64,000 nucleotides of DNA, taken from positions 1-64,000 of the forward strand of contig JAJRVW010000017.1 in assembly GCA_024277115.1 (NCBI GenBank), read 5' to 3'. Below, one piece after another: positions 9,084 to 18,647 of this stretch. Both the position numbers and the translations under genes were made by a program. Under the pieces are notes generated by a model, which made no database searches, was not told the DNA's origin, and worked only from the letters and a program-made list of their open reading frames with translations. How positions within the stretch are numbered: the stretch's first letter is position 1; every line of letters begins with the position of its first letter. The stretch comes from Calditrichota bacterium. GTDB taxonomy: Bacteria > Calditrichota > Calditrichia > Calditrichales > J004.

Positions 9084-10436
9084 TTATCTCTGTAACTTTG
9101 CCCTCCAGGAAGGATCAAATATTTCACCATTTTTTGAGGAGTGGATCAGCGTCATATCTGTAAAGCCAAAAAGTTCTCCAAACACAAATATTACCCCACC
9201 TTCAACATCATAATAATTCCAAATTTCGTAGGGCGCTAATTCATTTTCATTTGGATATCTTTCAATTTCATCCGGCTCACCAAAAATACAATATACCCTT
9301 CCTCGCTCTGTTTCCCATCCCTCTTTCTGCATTGTTTCAAATCGTTTTGATGCGATATCAACCCTGTTATAATACTCTATTTTAGTTTTATTTATATTGG
9401 GGTCAGAATCTTTATCTCTTCGCTTCCAAAAAGAGTATAAAAAATTTCTTTTTTCAGCTTTCCTCTTTAACAATTTCCACGTATCAATTTCTCTTTTTTG
9501 ACTAATGTATTTTACTGTATTAAAGGCTTTATTTAGCTCATCCATTGTCATCTCGGCAAACTCTGATGAAAATACGGCTTTATCTGTAATTGTCTTAGCA
9601 GTGTCGACAATATTCGGATTAACAACGGTGAACCGCTTAATTTTTTTTTCTAAACTGTTGGAATTTTTTTCACTTATTTGAATCGTCAATGAATAACTCC
9701 CCGTCACGTACTTTGATACATTTATTGCTTCGGTAAAAATTATTGACGTTAATTTAGTATTAAGCTTTTTAGCCTTTGAAAATACAATTTCACTATTTTG
9801 ATTCTGAATGGTGTAGGATAAATCTAAAAAGGGGGAAACAGAACCTTTGTTTAGGTTATATAACTCTGAATAGAAGAAAAGTACCGGAAGATGTTCGCCA
9901 TAAATACCGCTTGTATTTGGAATTACTTCATAATTAAATTTTTTAAAAATTGATTTTGAATCAGGTACAGATCTTTTCAATGACGATGCAAATTGTATAT
10001 CGCTAATCGAATATTTATCTTCCTTAAAACCATTTATAGTAAAAATAAATGAGACACTATCAATGGAATTTTCCTGATTCATGTCACTGCCTTTTAGTTC
10101 ACACAAATAACTTCCTTCCAGAAGTACATATTTCAATATTCCTAATGTGGCCCTATTTTTACTATTGGTTTTAGAACTAAAATTATAAATTTTATTTACC
10201 AAGTATTGATCTTTTTCCTGACCTTCAGCCTTGATCTTCACCAATATTGCACCCCGAATAATTGAATCATTCTTTACAACCTGGGTGGTCATCCCTTCAT
10301 GATAAAAACTGTAATATATCTCCAATCGGCTTGTTGAATCTGACATATCAAAACGTGCAACATCAAAATCCACATTAAATATGGATTGTGCCTGTATGCT
10401 ACAATTAATTAAAAATAAAAACAGAATAATACGCAT
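9084..10436 (-). CDS. GWxTD domain-containing secreted protein
   Basis: A 450-aa protein with a short signal peptide ending near AQS (residue 18). The C-terminal 78 residues hold the family signature: GWETERGRVY starting at 373, then GEPDEIERYP, YEIWNYY and DPSWRAKL. Residues about 20-280 look like two beta-sandwich domains with no recognised catalytic motif. GWxTD proteins are widespread in Acidobacteria, Calditrichota and relatives, and their biochemical role is unknown. The gene follows the terminator of the PorV/PorQ gene, so it probably has its own promoter. The classical T in GWxTD is replaced by E at the fourth position (GWETE), with the signature otherwise kept. Confidence 0.85.
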   Translation of the reverse strand: MRIILFLFLINCSIQAQSIFNVDFDVARFDMSDSTSRLEIYYSFYHEGMTTQVVKNDSIIRGAILVKIKAEGQEKDQYLVNKIYNFSSKTNSKNRATLGILKYVLLEGSYLCELKGSDMNQENSIDSVSFIFTINGFKEDKYSISDIQFASSLKRSVPDSKSIFKKFNYEVIPNTSGIYGEHLPVLFFYSELYNLNKGSVSPFLDLSYTIQNQNSEIVFSKAKKLNTKLTSIIFTEAINVSKYVTGSYSLTIQISEKNSNSLEKKIKRFTVVNPNIVDTAKTITDKAVFSSEFAEMTMDELNKAFNTVKYISQKREIDTWKLLKRKAEKRNFLYSFWKRRDKDSDPNINKTKIEYYNRVDIASKRFETMQKEGWETERGRVYCIFGEPDEIERYPNENELAPYEIWNYYDVEGGVIFVFGELFGFTDMTLIHSSKNGEIFDPSWRAKLQR

Positions 10437-10467
10437 ATTTAAAACCTGTAGCTTAAAATAATAAATT

Positions 10468-10498
10468 AAAAAAAAATAGCCCCATATAGGGGCTATTT
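10468..10498 (-). terminator. Terminator ending the TonB-cargo-PorV operon
   Basis: A perfect 10-bp stem (AAATAGCCCC at 10474-10483, partner 10489-10498) with a 5-nt loop is followed on the minus strand by nine consecutive T residues. It lies 19 bp after the stop of the PorV/PorQ gene. Confidence 0.9.
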
Positions 10499-10516
10499 AG
10501 AGAAAGAACTTTAAAT

Positions 10517-11542
10517 CTAAAATCCAATCGATAAACCAAAAACCTGATTGTTGTCAAATAATCTTACAGAACGGAAAGCATAATCAATGGAAAGATTTAG
10601 ATCACCTTTTAATTTAAAACCCGCTCCAAACGCAGGGCCATAAAGGTTATCATCATTACCAATGGCACTCCTATTTTGTGAAAGGCCATAACCGCCTCTT
10701 ACAAATATCATGTCATCGTAATTAAATTCAGCACCAATTTTAAACTCATCATTCGAGAAGTTATTATTCTGAAATGTACCGGACAATGTAGCTGAAAATT
10801 GATCACTTATATCTTGTTTATAAGACAAACCAAGCTCCAATTGAGAAGGCAGCTCAAAATCTTCAGCTTGAATTAATAGCAATTGCTCGCCACGAAGTCC
10901 TTCTGTTTCAGTGGCACGGCGCGCCAGGTCTTCTCCTGCAAAGCTCATTTGAGGGCCAAAGTTTCTTAAAACAACCCCCATACTAAGTCCTTTAATATTT
11001 GCAAGCTCACTATACTGGATGCCCGCATCTAAAGAAATACCTGTTGCATTTGTACGCTGTATGGTTTCAGAAATAAGATTAAAACTAACACCAGCACTAA
11101 TTCTATCTGTCAGGAAGTTAGAGTAGGTTAACCCAAGGACAACAAAGCTTGGAGAGAATGTACTCCCTGTACCCTCGGGAAGAGCAACTGTTGTTTCCAT
11201 AATTTCACCAAAATCTAACGAGCGTATTGTAAAAGCCAAAGACCCAAAATCGGATAGATTTACTGCAATGGCACCATAGGTCATATCAATATTGCCTATG
11301 CTATTCATTCTTGAAAACATGACTTCTGTGTTTAAATCCGAGCCACTCAGACCAGCAGGATTATAGTAAACCGCATCTAAGCCCGTCATATTTGCAATAT
11401 GCGATCCGGCAAGTGCAATGCCTTTTGAACCAACAGGAATCAACAATTCCTGTGCACCAGCTGTACCTGTACGATTACCACCACCAGCAAACACTGTGCT
11501 TGATAGTAATAAAAGTATAGAAACAATTTTTAATATTTTCAT
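10517..11542 (-). CDS. PorV/PorQ family outer-membrane protein
   Basis: A 341-aa outer-membrane beta-barrel of the PorV/PorQ family. The N-terminus has a signal peptide (about 1-19), then the family pattern: GTAGAQELLIPVGSKGIALAGS, followed by AVYYNPAGL near residue 60. The rest alternates in amphipathic strands, including FGSLAFTIRSLDFGE and RGGYGL, and ends in a hydrophobic strand with a terminal Phe (GLSIGF), as expected for BAM-assembled barrels. Known PorV proteins shuttle T9SS cargo to the attachment complex. Here the gene is last in an operon behind a 1057-aa surface protein and a TonB receptor, so it may be a dedicated shuttle or barrel for that cargo; this is inference. A second family member lies at 42.5 kb. 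Confidence 0.9.
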   Translation of the reverse strand: MKILKIVSILLLLSSTVFAGGGNRTGTAGAQELLIPVGSKGIALAGSHIANMTGLDAVYYNPAGLSGSDLNTEVMFSRMNSIGNIDMTYGAIAVNLSDFGSLAFTIRSLDFGEIMETTVALPEGTGSTFSPSFVVLGLTYSNFLTDRISAGVSFNLISETIQRTNATGISLDAGIQYSELANIKGLSMGVVLRNFGPQMSFAGEDLARRATETEGLRGEQLLLIQAEDFELPSQLELGLSYKQDISDQFSATLSGTFQNNNFSNDEFKIGAEFNYDDMIFVRGGYGLSQNRSAIGNDDNLYGPAFGAGFKLKGDLNLSIDYAFRSVRLFDNNQVFGLSIGF

Positions 11543-11560
11543 TTTAAACCTCTCTTTTTA

Positions 11561-14500
11561 TTAGATACCATCTAAAACAGCTTTTTCCTGGATAACGGCT
11601 AGTTTTAATATCTTTGTTCCAATACCAGGCATATCAATGTGGGCAATGTACATACCACTTGCAACCGGAAGCCCATCTATGTTTCTAAGGCCCCAATCTT
11701 TAAAACGTGAATCATCATCTTTTTCCAAGCGTGTAATAAAAACACCGGAGATACTAAAGATTCTTATAGTTGCTTTTGCCGGTAAATTGATAAAGCGCAT
11801 ATTACTTTGATATTTCGACCTATCTAAAGCACTGGCACCAAAATAAGGATTTGGAAAAACATTTATCTTATCAATATTCGTTTTTGCAGCTACCAAATCA
11901 TTATTGTTTGCTTCCGTTGTTTTAATTGTAAAACTATTGCCGGCTGCTAATGGCTTCCAAGTATCCAATCTTATAATAGTGCCTGTTGAAGGAAGATCGC
12001 CTTCGATGATTAATTGGCCAAATTTATGAAGACCTTTGGGCTTATTTGAAAATCCAGAACGATCTGGCAATGGTTCGCTATAAATACTATCTACTGGGTA
12101 ATAAACAAAAATTTGCTCCCATTGATTGGCCCTATTTGGATCACTTGCTGGAAACTGTGTCCAAACACTATCTGGGATGGCAGCAGTACTATCTGATTTG
12201 TTTTTATCAAGAATCTTAATTATAAGTCGCTGATCATCATCTGTGGAATTCAGATCAGTTCCCAATGTCCAGACTTCAAACGGTACTTTATTTTTTGCTT
12301 TGAAATCATCTTTAACAGGGGCTGTTGTAACAAATCCGTTCGCATAACCTGTGGCATAGTACTCACTCCCAGAATCTGTAAACCGTATTTCGTATGTTTC
12401 GATTCCTGGCTCTGAAGCCGACCAGTTAATATTATCACGGTTATCATCCTTCTTGCCTTCACTGGTTAATTTCCATGTGCCGGTTGAGTTCAATTTACCA
12501 TTAACATTTACCGGAGTTTCAAGTACCCCAGTTCCATTTGCAATTTCAAGAAAGTTCTTAAACCTTGATGTAACATCATTTAAACTGTCCAGTCCGGTAT
12601 CTTCAATAAAAAAGCTCACGCCATCAAAAATTTCGGCGGAATCAGCACCAGCACGCGATGTAAATCTAGTTTTTTCATAGTAGATTGTATCTCTGGTAGA
12701 TGCATCAATGTCCTTAAATAAATTGTATGCTAAGCCATCAGCTCCATCATCAACTATGTCAACAGTAAAAGTGCTGTTGGTCATCACATTGGGATCAACA
12801 ACAAGAAAACCTATTGTAGCATCGGGATTATCATCCGAAGCAGAGAGAATTAATTCAGAGGAATCATATTCGTAAGTAACGTCAATTCTCTGTTTTGCTG
12901 GAATCACCTCAACAATAACTGGTGAACTCTCTTTATAGCTTGTAATACTATTTGGCGAATAACCGTAAGCTGTAACGGCGAAATAATAAGGAGTACCATT
13001 TCTAAGCGGCCGTCCATTCAACTCATCCAAAGTAATCGAAAGGCTTCTTTTTAAACCATTATTATTACTTTTGATAATGGGCACTGTCACGTTTTCGCCA
13101 TTAATGCTTTCGATACCATAAATAGTAGTAATATCATTTGGTATATCAAAAATACCAATGAGTTTTTTATCACTACCAGCCTGATCACTAAATTGGAAAA
13201 CACGATAACCTTCAAAAGTATATGTTGTGTCATCTAAGCCGGACCCGCTTAATAAAACATCCAAAACATCGTAATTTTCTGCGTTTGTTTCCCAATATAA
13301 TTCAATTCTCTGGTCACCGGCAAACGTCTTTAAGGTTGGCGGTGGTGGTGGTGGTGTTAAGTTAAAGTTTAAATCAAATGCTATCTGAGCAGCAATATCT
13401 TTTCTCTTTAGTTCTGTAACGCTGTCTAACCTGTCCGCACCACGGGCAACAATAACAGCCACCACTATTTCCTGGCTATCACCAGGTGCCATAACAAATG
13501 GACCTGAAGACATCACCAATCTTCTGTCACCAGGTTTTATACCCCAAGCACCTTCTTCTTCGCCTTCATACCAACCTGTTTTTGCAACGGGATCACCTGT
13601 TAAAATAATATCAACAGTATCGCCCTCCGGGTTAACAAATGGATCTCCATCTCCATTAAAACCAGTAAGGAAAAAGTACATCTCAAGAGTTCCTGTATAA
13701 CTACCTAATTCAGGGTCTCTTAAAACTGGATCACCATTTATGTATGCTGTAAAACCTGTCAATGGAAGGTTTTTATAGCCAGGCCGTGGATGCCCCAAAA
13801 ACTTAGCTGTATCACCTAGTGAAGGTACAATTGGCCCTTGAAAGAAATCATATCCCGCTGCAGGTGGTTCGCCCGGTAAATATACATTGTCAACTTCTTT
13901 ACCATTAAAAACATAACCTAAGCTTAATGATGTATCCACACCGACAAAGTCATCCCCTGCATCACCAAGATCAGGATCGGACCATTGTGCAATATACATA
14001 TCTTTTATTGTGTTAGTACCTTTATTAATCAAAAGAAATTTTTTAAAAACGATATCACCTAAGTCACCTATATCATTAAAAGCAAATATAGTGGCCTGCA
14101 TTTCCAAGCCTAATGGACTTGATCCGTAAAGATTAAGTGTCCTTGCTTCGTCGAGATCGTTTGATACAAACCATAATACTTCATCGCCAATAAATTCAGG
14201 TTCATCAATCCCACGCGTAAAGACACCATCACCGTCTACGTCCACCCACGGTGCGCCATCCTCGACGGGCCAATTATTATAATCATCTTCATATTTATCT
14301 TTTAAAGCGCCGGGAGGTAATGTTCTAAAATCTTTTCGTATCTTAAATATTTTATAACGTGGCCTGCTAGGGTCATCCGCTGTACCGTCAGGTAAAATTT
14401 TACCCGCTTGAAGGCCTTGCCTGTAAGTACTGCCACCAACTCGGATTTCACGCCCAATTTTACCACCCCATACCAAGCCATCTTCAAAAATTGCAGCCTT

Positions 14501-14734
14501 ATTAGTGTTAGTAATACCACCTGGCCAAAACAAACCACTGCCTGCATTAAATGGATCATAAGCACTATTACCATTATTTGCGACATACATAAATATTTGG
14601 TTAATGGCAATATAGTTATAATCATCGTTTATGGTTACTTTGCGTAAACCATTTTCTGAATCACCACTCTTAAAGCTAAGTGATAATCCTACTGCTATTA
14701 GTATAAAAACCAACCTAAATCTTAATAATTTCAT
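11561..14734 (-). CDS. Large secreted protein with C-terminal FlgD/T9SS-like sorting domain
   Basis: A 1057-aa protein of unknown function with an N-terminal signal peptide (about 1-20). The first half (about 40-450) has acidic DGDGVFTRGIDEPE and NGDGDPFVNPEGD loops that suggest calcium binding. A PPPPPP hinge near residue 460 leads to FnIII-like modules (about 468-620, ending TPYYFAVTAYGY). The last roughly 95 residues (INVFPNPYFGAS, ATIRIFSISG, SGMYIAHID, KILKLAVI) form a sorting-type beta-sandwich that is a variant of the T9SS type A domain. It is the third gene of a four-gene operon with an upstream TonB receptor (24-bp gap) and a downstream PorV/PorQ gene (18-bp gap). Such triads recur in FCB genomes as I recall them, but their job is not established. 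Confidence 0.8.
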   Translation of the reverse strand: MKLLRFRLVFILIAVGLSLSFKSGDSENGLRKVTINDDYNYIAINQIFMYVANNGNSAYDPFNAGSGLFWPGGITNTNKAAIFEDGLVWGGKIGREIRVGGSTYRQGLQAGKILPDGTADDPSRPRYKIFKIRKDFRTLPPGALKDKYEDDYNNWPVEDGAPWVDVDGDGVFTRGIDEPEFIGDEVLWFVSNDLDEARTLNLYGSSPLGLEMQATIFAFNDIGDLGDIVFKKFLLINKGTNTIKDMYIAQWSDPDLGDAGDDFVGVDTSLSLGYVFNGKEVDNVYLPGEPPAAGYDFFQGPIVPSLGDTAKFLGHPRPGYKNLPLTGFTAYINGDPVLRDPELGSYTGTLEMYFFLTGFNGDGDPFVNPEGDTVDIILTGDPVAKTGWYEGEEEGAWGIKPGDRRLVMSSGPFVMAPGDSQEIVVAVIVARGADRLDSVTELKRKDIAAQIAFDLNFNLTPPPPPPTLKTFAGDQRIELYWETNAENYDVLDVLLSGSGLDDTTYTFEGYRVFQFSDQAGSDKKLIGIFDIPNDITTIYGIESINGENVTVPIIKSNNNGLKRSLSITLDELNGRPLRNGTPYYFAVTAYGYSPNSITSYKESSPVIVEVIPAKQRIDVTYEYDSSELILSASDDNPDATIGFLVVDPNVMTNSTFTVDIVDDGADGLAYNLFKDIDASTRDTIYYEKTRFTSRAGADSAEIFDGVSFFIEDTGLDSLNDVTSRFKNFLEIANGTGVLETPVNVNGKLNSTGTWKLTSEGKKDDNRDNINWSASEPGIETYEIRFTDSGSEYYATGYANGFVTTAPVKDDFKAKNKVPFEVWTLGTDLNSTDDDQRLIIKILDKNKSDSTAAIPDSVWTQFPASDPNRANQWEQIFVYYPVDSIYSEPLPDRSGFSNKPKGLHKFGQLIIEGDLPSTGTIIRLDTWKPLAAGNSFTIKTTEANNNDLVAAKTNIDKINVFPNPYFGASALDRSKYQSNMRFINLPAKATIRIFSISGVFITRLEKDDDSRFKDWGLRNIDGLPVASGMYIAHIDMPGIGTKILKLAVIQEKAVLDGI

Positions 14735-14758
14735 TATTTAGTCTCCTAAACTCATTCT

Positions 14759-17674
14759 CTAAAAGTTTAATCGTAAGCCAAATCTTACTTGGCGCGGGGG
14801 GCCAAACATACTTGCGTATGATCCACCACCACCACTCGAGGTGGTACCAAAAGCAGTGTCGCCATATCCCAATGCGGAAATTAATTCCTTATATATATCA
14901 GCATAGCTTCTACCTAAATTATCTGTACCTGCTTTTTGGTAAGTCTCTAACCTAGCTTGACCTTCTGCATCCAAGTAGCCACTATCCTCAACATTTCCAC
15001 TTTGAATGAATACAGCCTGAACATTTTTTCTATTAAGCAAATTCGTAACCCACAAATAAACATTGGCACTTAAAGGTCCAAGTTTAAATGTTTTATCAAC
15101 ACGGAGATCTAATGTATTTTGCCAAGGTGTTGAAGAGCTATTTAATGCCTCACTTGGCCTCGGCCATCTACCAAAACCATCAGCTTTTGTGTATTTATTT
15201 CCACTGTTAAAACGGAACAATAAATTAAATCCCATTTGTGATAGCGGCTTGGAACCAAGAATTTCCATTCCATCATTATCAGCAAACCTATAATCAAGGT
15301 TGACGGAGCCTACATGGTCCTGATTAAAAGTAACATCAGAAACTTGCTGTGGAAAAAATGGCTCTGCTGTTGGACGGCCCCATATTTGCCGAAAGGCACT
15401 GGAAGGGTTAGACCCTGTTCCTCTTGCACTGGCAAATGAATAATTAACCGATCCTTGTAAACGATTTGTTCTTCTTAGGTTAAGTTTGATATCAATACCT
15501 TTAGTCGTAGCAAAATCGCCATTTACAAATGCATAATACGACCCATGCGCAGCGCCTGGCTCAGCAAATACTTGCCGCAATTGTATCTGGTCTTTTATGT
15601 CTTTGTAGTATGCTGTTATATCAAACGAAAAATTTTCACCAAGTTGTTGTTTAAAACCAATATCATATTGTGTAGTTCTTTCAGGCTTAAGTCCAAAACC
15701 AATAGGATTGCTATAAGCCAGTCCGCCTTTAATTACGGTTGATGCATTTGCAAGGCCAAGATATGAATCCCTAAGCTTTGACTGCTGTACAAACTTACCG
15801 AATTGTGCATGAAATATAGTTTTATCCGTTACAGGAAAAGAAAAACCTAGACGAGGGCTTAGAAAAACATATGGATCAATATTTATTGTCTCTGCGACAT
15901 CAATAATATCATTATTATCAAATTTAATATTATTAGGATTCTTGAATTTAAAATCATCGATATCAATATAGTCTAAACGAATCCCTGCAGTTAATACTAA
16001 ATCTTCATATTCTAATTTATCCTGAACATAGGCACCTGCATATACTGGCTTTTTAGGTGCTTCTATTCCTGACTCAGCTAAGTTTCCGACAGGGTCATAT
16101 CCATAGTTATTTACACCGTTATAAATATCATAAAGCTCTCCATCTGCAACAGCTCTGGCATTTAGGGCTATATTTCGCGCACCGACGGCATAACGTCTGA
16201 TTGTATATGTATTGGCTTCTGCACCAAACTTAAATTCGTGATGTTTTCCTGCTTGGAAAAGAAAATTTAATTTCCCGCCCAATAGTTCAACGCGCTGTTT
16301 AGCATATCCAAAATTTGGACGTGAACTTTCTAAGAAAGCAAAACCATACGCTTTAAATGTATTCGTAGGATCGCCATCACCATCAAGCACATAACCCAAA
16401 TTTGCATTCTGAATCGAATCACCATAGGCAAATGTATTATGTTTGAAAATAGGATCCATTTGCTCGATTGTAAAATCATTGAAATAGTTTACAATAACAT
16501 CATAGAATGATTTTGAATTAATTACATGAGTCAACTTTAAGCTGGACGTAATCCTTTGTGATTCGTTAATGGAAGTACGGTCCCTGGCTGCAAAATTAGT
16601 GATACCCTTGCCATTTTCCCCTTCGGAGAAACGCATACTCGTATTCAATCTAATAGTAACGGGACTTAAGTTATAAGTAAGGTTACCCTGAATATTATAT
16701 GTATTTTGCCATGCATTTGCACGTTGCCCTTTGGGATATACAAGATCTATTGTCTTATCATTATTTACTGTTGGGTCTCTTAACTCTGGTAAATTTATGC
16801 TTTTATAAAATCCTGGAGGGGTATCCTGATAGGAATTATTTGCCGCTATAAAGAACCTAAGTTTTTTAAAACTTGGTATAACGGGCCCGCCTGCTGTGAA
16901 AATGTATTCACTATACCCGAAAGAATTGCCACCAAAATAATTTTCACCTCGTGCTACAAAATTATCTGAGATTAATTCAACATTAAATTTATAATTTTCG
17001 CCACCAACTTTACTCGTAGAACTCACAATCCCGCCATTTGCACCACTAAATTCAGCAGTATAACCACCGGCCTGGAACTGCACTTCTTCAATGGCATTAG
17101 AGATCAACGATGTCTGTGAACCCCCTGAAAGTGGGTTATTAACCAAAACACCGTCTACATAATACGCAACGGCATCATTTCTACTACCACGCACAAATAA
17201 ATTATTTCCTTGCTGAACAATACCCGCCTCTTGGGCAACAATATTAGTAACACTTCTGGCAGGGAAGTTCTCAATATCCGCCGAGGTTATTACAGAAGTA
17301 GAGTTAGTAATATTTTTATTAATAAGTGGTCGTTCTGCAACAATAGTAATTACGTCCGATTCAAATGAATCCGGCCGTAACTTTAACGATATCTGTGTTG
17401 TAAGATTTGATGAAATTTGAACATTCTCAACAACTAAATCAGAATAGCCAACATACAAACCCTTTATGTTATATGTGCCAGGAGGAATATTTAGGATAAT
17501 AAATTCACCGTTAATATCTGTCGCACCCCCTAAATAAGTACCATCTAGTAAAATATTGGCGCCTACAAGTGGTTCGCCTGTTTCAAAATCGGTTACCGAC
17601 CCAACTAGCTTACCTGTCTGGGAAAACCCATATACAACTAAGCTAAGAGTAAGTAGTAATATTCTAAAAAACAT
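14759..17674 (-). CDS. TonB-dependent receptor with carboxypeptidase-regulatory N-terminal domain
   Basis: A 971-aa outer-membrane receptor. I place the start at the ATG at 17674 because a GAAAGGG ribosome-binding site precedes it; an in-frame TTG five codons upstream is less likely. After a signal peptide come a carboxypeptidase-regulatory-like domain (about 20-105, GSVTDFETGEPLVGANI), a plug domain (about 115-235, with NIVAQEAGIV, VRGSRNDAVAYYVDG and GANGGIVS) and a large beta-barrel ending in a terminal Phe (RFGLRLNF). It shares the architecture of SusC/OAR-type receptors, but no SusD gene is nearby. Its neighbours are a DUF4397 lipoprotein 19 bp upstream and a T9SS-type protein downstream, so the substrate may be handled by these partners. 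The ligand is unknown. Confidence 0.92.
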   Translation of the reverse strand: MFFRILLLTLSLVVYGFSQTGKLVGSVTDFETGEPLVGANILLDGTYLGGATDINGEFIILNIPPGTYNIKGLYVGYSDLVVENVQISSNLTTQISLKLRPDSFESDVITIVAERPLINKNITNSTSVITSADIENFPARSVTNIVAQEAGIVQQGNNLFVRGSRNDAVAYYVDGVLVNNPLSGGSQTSLISNAIEEVQFQAGGYTAEFSGANGGIVSSTSKVGGENYKFNVELISDNFVARGENYFGGNSFGYSEYIFTAGGPVIPSFKKLRFFIAANNSYQDTPPGFYKSINLPELRDPTVNNDKTIDLVYPKGQRANAWQNTYNIQGNLTYNLSPVTIRLNTSMRFSEGENGKGITNFAARDRTSINESQRITSSLKLTHVINSKSFYDVIVNYFNDFTIEQMDPIFKHNTFAYGDSIQNANLGYVLDGDGDPTNTFKAYGFAFLESSRPNFGYAKQRVELLGGKLNFLFQAGKHHEFKFGAEANTYTIRRYAVGARNIALNARAVADGELYDIYNGVNNYGYDPVGNLAESGIEAPKKPVYAGAYVQDKLEYEDLVLTAGIRLDYIDIDDFKFKNPNNIKFDNNDIIDVAETINIDPYVFLSPRLGFSFPVTDKTIFHAQFGKFVQQSKLRDSYLGLANASTVIKGGLAYSNPIGFGLKPERTTQYDIGFKQQLGENFSFDITAYYKDIKDQIQLRQVFAEPGAAHGSYYAFVNGDFATTKGIDIKLNLRRTNRLQGSVNYSFASARGTGSNPSSAFRQIWGRPTAEPFFPQQVSDVTFNQDHVGSVNLDYRFADNDGMEILGSKPLSQMGFNLLFRFNSGNKYTKADGFGRWPRPSEALNSSSTPWQNTLDLRVDKTFKLGPLSANVYLWVTNLLNRKNVQAVFIQSGNVEDSGYLDAEGQARLETYQKAGTDNLGRSYADIYKELISALGYGDTAFGTTSSGGGGSYASMFGPPRQVRFGLRLNF

Positions 17675-17693
17675 TTTATACCCTTTCAATAGT

Positions 17694-18473
17694 CTATTTA
17701 TCTAAAGCTTCTAATGGAGCAAGTTCTTCAAAGCCAACCTTTATATCACTTGGAGCCCCACTAAGATAGACATAGTTTCTTTTGCCTAGTGTTAACTGGT
17801 GGGTAAATGTAAACAGTGTTTGTTCATTTTGCTTAAGATCAACCCCAATTACAGTAAATGAAAAGTTGTTCTCTGTTAATGTTGTAACACCAACTTCACC
17901 TACTTTAATTAATTCACCATCCAAAGTAGAAATAGTACCCTCTTTCGCTGTAGAATCATCCATGTTGATGTAAGTAATTTTTAGTTGCCATTCATCCTCT
18001 GTAGGAGTTGCACCAACACCATCAAATATGTAAGTGCGTATTGCATTAGTTAAGCTATCGGGCACATCTTCTTTGATGTATGTAAATCCTTCAGTCGCTT
18101 TTACAACATCAAAAGATGTAGAGTCTATATTCTGATCATAATAACCTATACCAAACACACTTAGTTCTTCATAAGATACAGCACCCAATTTTTTATTATA
18201 TAAAACCGAGTCTGTTGCAGCATCCCTAACTTCAAAAGTACGATCGCCAGAAGTATATATTTCAAAGGAAGAAAATGTATTTTGTTGAACATTAGCCGCT
18301 ACTTTTTTCTGTTCCACATAAAAATCCAAACCACTTATATTTGCGGTTAAGTTCCCAAATCGTATCTGTGTAAACGGAGACGGCGCTGGTGCTATAGTCG
18401 GCTCTTCCACACATGAAACGATAATTGATATCATAACAAATGCTGTTAATATATTCTTTATAAGTCGTAACAT
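17694..18473 (-). CDS. DUF4397 domain lipoprotein
   Basis: A 259-aa lipoprotein: hydrophobic N-terminus and lipobox ending in Cys21 (IIVSC). The body has the DUF4397 strand pattern (IRFGNLTANISGLDFYVEQ near residue 40 and YEELSVFGIGYY near 100), an Ig-like fold. An AGAGG ribosome-binding site precedes the ATG. It is the first gene of the operon that continues into the TonB receptor, the 1057-aa secreted protein and PorV/PorQ. A surface-exposed or periplasmic accessory role for that receptor is plausible from position alone; no enzymatic motif is seen. The 130-bp leader between this gene and the upstream terminator contains a 7-bp stem (TTTTGAG and CTCAAAA) around a G-rich loop. Confidence 0.82.
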   Translation of the reverse strand: MLRLIKNILTAFVMISIIVSCVEEPTIAPAPSPFTQIRFGNLTANISGLDFYVEQKKVAANVQQNTFSSFEIYTSGDRTFEVRDAATDSVLYNKKLGAVSYEELSVFGIGYYDQNIDSTSFDVVKATEGFTYIKEDVPDSLTNAIRTYIFDGVGATPTEDEWQLKITYINMDDSTAKEGTISTLDGELIKVGEVGVTTLTENNFSFTVIGVDLKQNEQTLFTFTHQLTLGKRNYVYLSGAPSDIKVGFEELAPLEALDK

Positions 18474-18600
18474 TCTTACAACCTCTATTTTTTATTTGTA
18501 ATTAAGTTTTTTTTGAGCATCCCCCACTCAAAACTTGAAAAAAAAATGATGTGTTAATAAAAAAAAAGCACCTAAACTAATTCTGAATATTAATTTAAAG

Positions 18601-18631
18601 AAAAAAGGATCAGCCCTGAATGGGCTGATCC
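18601..18631 (-). terminator. Terminator of the interrupted T9SS cargo gene
   Basis: A perfect 10-bp stem (GGATCAGCCC at 18607-18616, partner 18622-18631) with a 5-nt loop is followed on the minus strand by TTTTTT. It lies 17 bp beyond the stop codon of the cargo gene. Confidence 0.9.
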
Positions 18632-18647
18632 GGAAGAAAGAATTATA

